Source: Rhizophagus irregularis (taxonomy: Eukaryota; Glomeromycota; Glomeromycetes; Glomerales; Glomeraceae). Taken from it: a DNA stretch of 64,000 nucleotides. The DNA lies in NCBI RefSeq assembly GCF_026210795.1, contig NC_089430.1, positions 310,001 through 374,000 on the forward strand, in the 5' to 3' direction. Shown in pieces: positions 55,346-64,000 of the stretch. The notes under the pieces were generated by a model. The model was not told the origin of the DNA. It did not search any database and saw nothing but the letters and a program-made list of their open reading frames with translations. The position numbers were made by a program, and so were the translations under genes. Within the stretch, counting starts at the first letter, position 1. Each line of letters opens with the position of its first letter.

Positions 55346-57984
55346 CATATCATAGTATCATACCAATATTAAGCACATAACAACGTAATGATTTCATTAG
55401 AAATCTAAGTATATTTTGACCCAGCAAACGATTAAACGATTTAATTTTTTTTATTGAATAAAATCATATTTGTTACAATTTACTATAATCATTTAGTTTT
55501 TAGGAATTGTTTTTTAATCTAAATTTGTAGTGTAGCGATGCTACAATCGATTTATTTTTTTTAAATTCTTTTTTGTGGGCAAAATATACTTCGTCATATT
55601 TATAATAAATTCTGTAATTCATGACTATGATTTTTAAATCTAAATTTGTAGTGTAGCAATAAAGTCGTTATACTACAAACGATTTAATTTTTTTAAATTC
55701 TTTTAATGGACAAAATCGTATTACATTCTTTAATTTCGTAAAGAAATCACTTAAATTTTTTATTAAATACGTATTATTTAATTTTCATTTTTTTTTCAAA
55801 ATATTTCGTCATATTATTACTTCATTTGTTACATATGCTTATACTTCGCAACCCTTTTGTTCTTCAATCACTTTTTAGGATAAGTTAGTCTTAAATTTTA
55901 TTTGGCTCATTTATTTATTTGCTTTTATTTTTATTTTTATTAATTAATAAATTACAATATTAACTACAAGTCTTGAACAGAATTTTAACATATGAGAAAC
56001 TTTTAAGTGAGAAATGAGTGTGACGCTGGTTTTCGATTTTTTTAAATTATTTCTATTTTTATAAAATATTCAACAGTTCATTAGGTTCGAATTGAAAAGG
56101 TAGGTTTTAGGATTTTTCGTGAGATTACCTTTTTTTTTATTACTTATTTTTGGGAATGAAGAAATGGCGCTATTGTTAAGATAATGTACATTGACTTTAT
56201 TTTTTTGAAATATTATCTAATAAAAGGGTTATTTTAATACGGAAAACTATTATATTTTACAATGTATAAATAAAAAAAAAGTTTGGTTATTTTTCATTCT
56301 CAATAATATTTGCGTTAACTATGCAAAATAAAGAAACATTTTCAAACCATTTAGAATTGTTTTAACGAGATCAAATTTTAATGGACCATGTCAAATTGTC
56401 AGAATTACCATAGAAGTTTGAATCAATAATATTACTGATATTTTTCCTTAAAATTATTTACAGAATCCATGTTTGAACGATTATTTTGAGTTCACGCTTA
56501 AAATAAATGTTCGGATTTTTAAACCTATAAAAAATATGATATTGTATTAGTATGCAATAATTATAAATAAAACCCATACTAATTAGCATAAATAACATAG
56601 TCAACACAAAATCATCATGCAACATTCATCCGAGTTCAATGATATTTGTTGTAAAAATTGTTTTTAAAATATTTTATATTATTAGTATGATTGATTGAAC
56701 TTTATAAAGTTTCACTTTAAATTATTGACTAAAAATGAAAAAATTGTCTATTCATAAATGAGTAAATGAGTAAATGAAGAAATATAATAAATGATTTAAT
56801 TTTAATAAAAACGAACATCGTGTTACATATTAGGAACACAAATTATAGTTCAGGATACATGTGACTGAAATGGTAAATTAAACAAAGCAAAGGTGTTACG
56901 TAATTCGGGAAATCATTCAAAAAAGGAAATTGTTGAAAGTGATGCTTATCATCAAAAATTTTAACGCCCATCTCTACAAAAAAAAAATTTATTTATTTTT
57001 TTTTTTTGCCTTTTACTAAAAGGTCTAAAAATTCGGTTTATTTACTGCTACACCAGTGGCTGCATGCAGTAATTGCAGCATGATTATTCTATGAAGAATT
57101 TAGCTTAGAAATTTTTTCTACACAGAAATTCTTGGTATAAAATGAATAAAGTATAAATAATTAAAAAAAAATAACTTCTTATTAAAAAAACTTTTTATAA
57201 TTTCTTTACAAAACATGCACCTCTTGTCAATTTTATTGTTAATAATTTTCTTACAACATAAATCTTTCGTCAATTTCTTCTCAAAATATGTACCTACAAC
57301 ACACAGAAACAATTATCAGAATAATAAACAATCGACAAATTTGTGGCGTAGCGATAAGTCGTTATACCACAAACGATTTGACTTAGAATTGTTTTAATGG
57401 ACGATATCATATTCGTTCCACCTTACATTCATTAATTTATCGTTAAATGATTGCAAAGAAGAAAATAATGTCACATTAAAATTTCGATATACTCGATTAA
57501 ATACAGTACATATTTAATTTTCGAAGCGAAATACACTTTTTTTTTATATAACTATACTTTATTATGACTTCATATTATTTAATTAGTCAAATGTAAGATA
57601 TTAGCATAACCAATCAAATTACAATATTAGATCACATGACTATTAATTAAGATTTTTTACTAGGGTCAAATTATTGTAAATAACGTCAAGAATAGGGATT
57701 AAAATTTGTTACTCAATGAGTAACTTATTTATTTTATTTTTTATTTATGTAATTTTTTTTAAACAACAAAATATATCATTAACGTTCTATTTTATTTTAT
57801 CGACAAATTGAGTAGCGATAAAGTCGTTATACTATAAATCGATTAATTAAGAAATTTGTTACTCAATGATTAACTTATTTATTTTATTTTTTTATTTATG
57901 TAATTTTTTTTAAACGTATCGGTATTACATATGTAATAATAATGTAATAATAAATTACGCTATAATATTTTTTTTTTAATAATC
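55346..57984. other. Intergenic with a recurring GTAGCGATAAAGTCGTTATAC motif
   Basis: A short repeat around TTTGTAGTGTAGCGATAAAG with the inverse end ACTACAAACGATTTAA occurs near 55530, 55650, 57340 and 57805; it can form a stem. Otherwise AT-rich with no gene. The 64- and 60-codon frames at 57118-57397 overlap one another and are not supported. Confidence 0.5.
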
Positions 57985-58310
57985 TATATCTATCTATATA
58001 TCTATATAATTAAAAAAATTGTGTTTGTGTGACTAACGTTTAGATTAGCCTATATAAATAATTTTTGAATTGTCCAATGTGTTATTCATCTGCGCCTCTG
58101 CACCTGACCTATTACGTTCTGATCGATATATACAATGTTAATTACTAATGTTGTGTAACATTTAATATGATCTATTAATGTGTTCGCACCTGATCTATGC
58201 TTAATAGTTAAGACCACTTGATCGGCAAATTCATTCTAACTGCTAATTACTAATGTACGTGAGAATTAATTTTATTCTCGGTAATCACCCTTTCACTAAT
58301 ACTTATAAAT
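57985..58310 (+). mobile_element. Helitron-like 5' fragment
   Basis: TCTATATAATTAAAAAAATT followed by AACGTTTAGATTAGCCTATA and an AATTGTCCAATGTG block parallels the first 100 bases of the element at 51571. No CTAGT end follows, so it is a 5' fragment or a highly diverged copy. Confidence 0.5.
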
Positions 58311-58733
58311 GATAGGTAATTAACTTTTATAGGAATAGCAATAGATCAGTATAATCTATATTCTATATAATAAATAAATAAATTTTAATATAGAAAAATA
58401 AATTTTTTTATAATAATGGATCGGTAACTGACATTTTTCTAATACTGATAAGCAATAAGTAATTAACTATCTTTAGCAATAATGATAGATCCCTATAACA
58501 GGTGTTTTTTTTTTTGAGATGTATTTTTCAATTATATAGATTAATATGGATTTTTTTAACAATAGAACATTATGATGGTATTTTTGTTTTTATATCAATA
58601 AATTATTTAAAATTACCTTTATAATGTATTTGTAAACACATAAATAAATAATAAATTCTACAATACTACAACATCTCCTTCGTGTAATAATAAGATTTGC
58701 ATCAAATTTCCATCTATATAACACATCTACTTA

Positions 58734-60609
58734 TCTATATAACTAAAAAAATTTGTCTGACGTATGGATTTGTATAATTTGAATTGTGTAACTTGAAATC
58801 CCATGCCATGTAATTAAAACCGTGACATGCCTCCACCTGATCTATTTATGGTCGATTCCAATCAACTAATCCAATTTCAGTTAATTAAATTTTACCTTAG
58901 TCGGAATTTTTTTTTTGATTATTAATTTTTTTTGGTTCTTTTTTTTTAATTTTTCAAACCGAAAAAAATTTTTCTCCCTTTTCTTTCAGTTTTTATTAAA
59001 TAATCCCCATTGTTTTGGTTTTTTAAGACCAATTTATTTTATTTTATTTTTTTTTGATCTTTTTTTTTTAGACCGTATTGTTATTTTTTTTAAAAAAAAA
59101 TTTTTTTTTCACTCTTTTGGATCGGATTATTGTCCTTTTTTTTCAGGAATTTTTTTCGTACTTATTTTTTTTTCGGATTCCTTTTTTTTCGGAAATTTCC
59201 CTTTTTTTAAACTGATTTCTTTCTTTTTCTTTCAATTTTTTATTATTATTAAATAAAAAATAAAATATTATATTAAATATATTTACAAAATTATTATTTT
59301 TTTAAAAAAAAATCAACATAACATATCAGATATAGGAAAATTGACCAACGTTGATAGAAAGATGTGTAAGATTTTTTTAATTAAATTGAACGCTGGATAA
59401 ATAGTTTGATTTTTCAAATTCATAAAAATCAATCAATTAATTTAATTAATTATTAAATATGTAAAAATATCAATTTTTTTTTTTGAAGAAATTGTTGATT
59501 AATATTAGATTATTATAACCAAATCCATATCCGAAATTATTTAAATAACTACCAGATTTTTGAATAAAGATTTTAATTCTGGTTTAGTTAAATTAAGTAC
59601 CAAAAGAATAATAATAAATGAAATGAATAGATTCTATAAATACATTTAATTATTCAAATATTTTTTTAAGTTGGTTATAAGTTTAAGATTGACGTAATAT
59701 AAAATAAGAAATAATTATGAAGTTTATAATTAATAAAAAAATGAGGGTGAATGAAAAAATAAGGAGAGTAAAAGGGAATAAAAGAAACGAAGGGGAGTAA
59801 GGGAGAAACGAAATGGAGGAAAGGGGAAGTGAAAGAAACAAAAGGAACGAAAAAGATCAAGTGGGAATGAAAAAAATGAAAAGAATGGAGGGGGACGAAA
59901 TGGAGCAAAGGGAATAAAAAAATGAAAGAAACGAAGGGTAGTGTAAAGAGAAGTGGGAATGGAAAAAAAATGAAAATGACAAAGGATAGTGTAAAGGAAC
60001 GAAAAAGATGAAGTGAGAATGGAATAAAAATGAAAGGAACGAAGGGTAGTGTAAAGGAATGAAAAAGATGAAGGAACGAAGAGGAAATAAAAAACAATGG
60101 AAAAAATGAAGGAAAGGAAGAATAAAAAGAGCAAAAGAGATGAAGAGACAAAAAGAAAACAAAAAAATGGAGAAGGGACAAAATGAGATAAACAGGGGGA
60201 CCAAGTAAAAACAAAACCCATAAAACTAAAAGAAAAATAAAGTTAGTAGGGAACGGAAATTACATGTAATAAATAAACAAAAACAAAAAGAAATAAAAAA
60301 CATACCTTAGTAGTTACAAAGAAGAACCGAAAGAATTCAAAATATAAAATAATTAGCTCATTAATTAGCCAATAAAATTTAATGTACAAATTAATAATGA
60401 GGTCATATCACCGGGTAAATTATATTGGTTCAATCACCCTAGGTGAAAAATTATTAAATCGCAAACGTCAAATCATTAATATAAGCTATATTTAAAAACA
60501 AAAAACTACTATAACCATCTTTAATTTATTTAGTATTACATTATAATACTAATTTTTCTATTTAAACAAACTCACTGGTCCCGGTGCGAAGCAACGGGCT
60601 GCTGCTAGT
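58734..60609 (+). mobile_element. Helitron-like element, copy 2
   Basis: Starts TCTATATAAC after A and ends GGTCCCGGTGCGAAGCAACG..CTGCTAGT at 60609, followed by T, matching insertion between A and T. The T-rich 5' third and the 3' 90 bases are closely related to copy 1 (TAATACTAA..TTCTATTTAAACAAACTCA), but the internal purine minisatellite differs. No coding capacity. Confidence 0.7.
59745..60195. repeat. Polypurine minisatellite in Helitron copy 2
   Basis: Units around GAAAGGAACGAAGGGTAGTG and AAAGATGAAGTGGGAATGGA, nearly C-free. The three overlapping minus-strand frames over this region are Phe/Ser/Leu-rich artefacts. Confidence 0.8.
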
Positions 60610-62317
60610 TTATAATAAAAAAATACATGTCGATCTTCTAACGTTTAGATTAAGTCTGTATAAATAATCTTGAATTGTGTAGCATGATTCAGTGCCTGAT
60701 AAGTTAAGGCCATTTATTTGATCGGCAAACGTATAGATTTTTTTAACTTAGCTAATTTTTGATTGGTTAAACAAAATTTTATTGCGAAGATATTTTTTAA
60801 AAAATTTTTTTTGCAAACATATTTATTCAAAATAATCTTATTAAATGAAATTTTTTAAAATTTAAATTCCACATTTTCGATTTTAAAGAAAAAAATCACT
60901 GTATTTATTTTTAATGAAGTGATACAATAAAAAAAACAATAACAATAAATAAAAAAAATAAGTAAATGACAATGATCAAGGAGAAAGATGCTAATAAAAA
61001 AAATGAAATAACAATGGAGTAATGGAAAGTAATAGAAGAAGAAAGGGAGTAAAAAAGAGTAATGAGAAGTGATAGGAAACAAAAAGGAAAAATAGGACAT
61101 GATGGATGATGAAAAAGAGTAATGGGAGACGAAAAGGAGTGATGGGAAGATGAAGAAGAGTGATGGGAGACGAAAAGGAGTGATGGGAAGATGAAGAGGA
61201 GTTATGGGAGACGAAAAGGAGTGATTGTAGACGAAGAGGAGTGAAAAGGAGTGATAAGAGACGAAGAGGAGTGATGGAAGACGAAAAGGAGTGATGGGAG
61301 ACGAAGAGGAGTGATGGGTGATGGAAAGGAGTGATGGATGACGAAGAGGAGTAATGGGAGACAAAAAGGAGTGATTAGAAACAAAATGAGTGATGGGTGA
61401 CGAAAAGAAGTGATGGGAGATGAAAAGAAGTGATGGAAGACGAAAAGGAGTGATGAGGGACGAAGAGGAGTGATGGGTGATGGAAAGGAGTGATGGATGA
61501 CGAAGAGGAGTAATGGGAGACAAAAAGGAGTGATTAGAGACAAAATGGAGTGATGAGGGACGAAGAGGAGTGATGGGTGACGAAAAGGAGTGATGGGTGA
61601 CGAAAAAAAGTGATAGAAGACAAAAGAAGTAATGGGAGACAAAAAGGAGTGATGGGAGACGAAAAGAAGTGATGGAAGACAAAGAGGAATGATGAAAGAT
61701 AAAAAGGAGTGATGAGAGACGAAAAGAAGTAATGGAAATGAAAAGAAGTGATTGAGAGACAAAAGAAATGATGGGAAGTAAATAGGAGAGAAAATGAAAT
61801 AATGGAAAATGAAGATGTAATAGAAATAATGGGAGACAAATAATGAGAAGTAGTATAAAGTAAAAATGATGAGAGACAAAAATAAAAAGTGATCATGAGG
61901 AAACAAAGTAAAAAATAAACCATAAAGTAAACAAAAAATGAAGTTAGTAAGAAATGAAATATAAGATAAAAACGAAATAAAAAAAAATAAAAAAAAATAA
62001 AAAAAATACCTTTATTAATTGTAGAACTGAAAGAACTAAAATATCTGAAAAAAAATAAAATAAATTAGTGAAAAACGAAATATGAAACAGAAACAAAATA
62101 AAAAATAAAAAAATGAGTAAGAAACGAAATGTAAAGTGAAAAACAACTGAACCTTACTGGAAGAACTAAATGACCTAAAAATAATGAAATAGAATTAAAT
62201 ATGTAAATTATATAAATTATATAAATTTATTAGTCTAACCTTACCATATTGTAAATATTTATTATCAAAATACTAAGAAGTTTTATCCCCGGCGCAGCGC
62301 GACGGGTTACACCTAGT
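60610..62317 (+). mobile_element. Helitron-like element, copy 3, abutting copy 2
   Basis: Begins at the base after copy 2 and ends CGGCGCAGCGCGACGGGTTACACCTAGT-like, with CTAGT at 62313-62317 and a different hairpin from copies 1 and 2. Internal 60640-60690 has AACGTTTAGATTAAGTCTGT, a typical 5' block, and 60740-60960 matches 52870-53110 of copy 1. A head-to-tail arrangement of two elements is known for Helitrons. Confidence 0.6.
60990..61910. repeat. Long polypurine minisatellite in Helitron copy 3
   Basis: About 35 degenerate units of 25-27 bases such as GAGTGATGGGAGACGAAAAG and GAGTGATGGATGACGAAGAG, over 900 bases with almost no C. Higher-order copies are visible (61310-61400 and 61450-61545 are near-identical). 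Confidence 0.9.
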
Positions 62318-63637
62318 AAATCATATAAAGATTTTTCTTGTTACAAGATTTACCAAAATAACTCTTGGTTGTACCCATAACTTCACACATCTTTTGACAG
62401 GAAAAGAATAAAACAAATATCACATGGGTATAAAAACTTAAAATTTGTATAAAGAACAACCATCATTTTTTAATTTGATTGTATTACAATAAAGCTGTAA
62501 ATACGCCTTTAAAAATTAATAAATTGTATCGTAAATTGTTAAATAGTAACGTTGTACTATTATCTTACAGAAAAAATTACTGCGTATGTACAGTAAAAGT
62601 TAAAAGACCATAATAAAATGTTACCATAAATCACTTGACGTATTGCATAAATTAATATTGATAGAAATTAAGGACAAGAAAGAATTTTTGCTTTTTTGTA
62701 AGGAATTCTATAAAAGAATTTTGTTTATTTTATTTTTTTTTATTTGAGATGCGGGTTTTTTCTATTAAATTCCGTGAATATGTCACATATATATGAGGAT
62801 CAAATTACGGAATACTTTGTTATTTGGAATTACCAGAATGGCGGAATAATTTTCTCTTCTATTAAGAAAATTTTCGTTTTTCCAAATAGTAATGCGGACA
62901 TTAACTCATTTTTCGACGCTTGATATCTAGTTTGTTTTATTATAAACAAAGTTCCTATATTGTAAAATATGATATAGCCTTAGTATATCACAAAAATTCT
63001 TTTCTTTATTTATTGATTAAATCCATGTATAATCGTATAATTGCCGAGTCAGTCAATCCGCGGATTTTGAAAAACAATACGATACTACTAAATGAGAAAT
63101 TGACCCCAAAAAAAAAAAAAAAATCCCAAAAGACAAAATCACAAACTTTACTTCTTCACTTCCAAAAAAAAACTTTGTAAAAAGAAAACAATCAAATCAA
63201 TATTTTTATACCGTAATCTTATTTAAAATTACAATAAAAAAAAGTCATGAAAAACTTCAATGAAATAGGCTTAAATTTTTTTTTGATTAGTATTTTTTTT
63301 CCATTAATTTCTATATAGATTGAAATTATGACCAATAACCTTCTTAATATTCTGTCATCAAATTCCTTTAATTTAGGATTTAGGATTTTGCTGAATTTAT
63401 AAACTTTTCATAAATTAGCAGTATTAAATTTGCCCAGTATAAATATCGACAAGGTCTCATCAAAAAAGATCGACTATAATAGTACCGAGAAAATCATTAC
63501 GGTAGTGTTACCTATTACAGTTCACCTGAGTGTTACAAAATTTATGTACAACCGTGTGACATCCAAAATTAGGCTTATAATGACTTATTTACTCCGTAAA
63601 TCCGGAAAAAATTTTCTTTCCTTCCTAAATTTTCAAG
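62318..63637. other. Upstream region of the F-box gene
   Basis: No supported gene. 63430-63663 on the plus strand has a 77-codon frame of fairly balanced composition that overlaps the F-box start in another frame; it may be 5' leader. A T-rich stretch precedes 62750. Confidence 0.4.
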
Positions 63638-64000
63638 ATGACTTTACCTTATTTAACAGATGATTGTATCTTTTACATTTTACAACATCTCAAAAATAAT
63701 CATTCAACTTTATTTAATTGTTTATTAGTTAATCGATTTTGGTGTAAATCAACGATTCCTTTACTTTATGCAAACCCTTTTATGAATATAACTAAAAAAA
63801 ATTACTCGATAATCATGACCTTAATTTTTTGCTTTAATAAAGAAGAAATTTTACAATTGAAGAATAAACTAGAACAAAACCATATTAATAATATTAATTT
63901 GGATGAAGAATACAAACCATTATTTGAATATACGAAATATTTGGAAAACTATAATTATTTTACAATAGATAACATAATAAATGGATATTGTTTGGGTTTA
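63638..64000 (+). CDS. F-box protein, 5' part
   Basis: ATG at 63638 opens MTLPYLTDDCIFYILQHLKN, and the frame runs to the window edge without a stop (121 codons). Residues 3-45 fit an F-box: LPYLTDDCIFYIL, then CLLVNRFWCKSTIPLLYANP, the L.VN..W motif. F-box proteins link substrates to Skp1-Cullin-F-box ubiquitin ligases; the substrate-binding part (often leucine-rich repeats in this family) lies outside the window. This type is greatly expanded in Glomeromycotina. The N-terminal position of the box and the absence of an upstream in-frame ATG support the start. Confidence 0.8.
   Translation, partial: MTLPYLTDDCIFYILQHLKNNHSTLFNCLLVNRFWCKSTIPLLYANPFMNITKKNYSIIMTLIFCFNKEEILQLKNKLEQNHINNINLDEEYKPLFEYTKYLENYNYFTIDNIINGYCLGL

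Noticed and set aside
58915-59256. 113-codon Phe-rich plus-strand frame
   Set aside because: Produced by the T-rich 5' part of the Helitron-like element; the homologous part of copy 1 does not keep the frame.
59675-61923. Long minus-strand frames of up to 275 codons
   Set aside because: Same artefact over the purine minisatellites of Helitron copies 2 and 3; composition is periodic and no splice or start context exists.

Overview
This is AT-rich eukaryotic nuclear DNA from a repeat-bloated genome with short spliceosomal introns (GTAAGT or GTATGT donors, CTAAC-like branch sites, TAG acceptors, mostly phase 1). The gene content is a proliferated family of TKL-like protein kinases, a Crinkler (CRN) P-loop/nuclease gene, an F-box gene, an OTU relic, an OTT_1508-like deaminase relic, and Crypton-, Helitron- and LINE-related debris. 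Together these point to an arbuscular mycorrhizal fungus of the Rhizophagus/Glomus type. That assignment is inference from gene families; no marker gene such as rRNA is present.

Layout. 1-9.6 kb: a broken Crypton/QRICH1-like exon, an intact single-kinase gene (1657-3831, minus), a broken unknown gene and a decayed LINE 3' end. 10-14 kb: two nested inverted-repeat elements, then broken OTU and deaminase genes. 14-18.9 kb: mostly noncoding, with one doubtful multi-exon locus. 18.95-24.6 kb (minus): a tandem pseudokinase-kinase gene. Its N-terminus appears to be encoded by a 31-nt first exon followed by 32 microexons (31 of three nucleotides, one of a single nucleotide) in a 3-kb array of homologous introns. 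24.7-29.3 kb: a second GAGCTCCG inverted-repeat element and a retroposed element with a 15-bp target duplication and one 828-codon ORF. 29.6-35.9 kb: nested foldback elements and hairpin satellites. 35.9-38.9 kb: two broken kinases. 39.8-42.5 kb: the CRN gene. 43.8-47.8 kb: a broken kinase, a broken HAD phosphatase and a Harbinger-like MITE. 48.7-50.8 kb: an intact eight-exon cysteine-rich gene. 51.3-62.3 kb: a gene relic and Helitron-like elements with purine-only minisatellites. 63.6 kb to the end: the start of an F-box gene.

The genes do not form an operon or a pathway. They are a sample of fast-evolving signalling and effector families, interspersed with and interrupted by mobile DNA.

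The standout is 21431-24600. Each of 32 successive intron-like units ends in AG and is followed, almost always after exactly three nucleotides, by a new GT donor. The flanking splice signals are conserved while the triplets vary (14 different ones). Counting the triplets plus the final one-nucleotide exon brings the first exon into frame with the kinase exons and gives a 746-residue protein. Transcript evidence is needed; all splicing statements here are read from the DNA alone.
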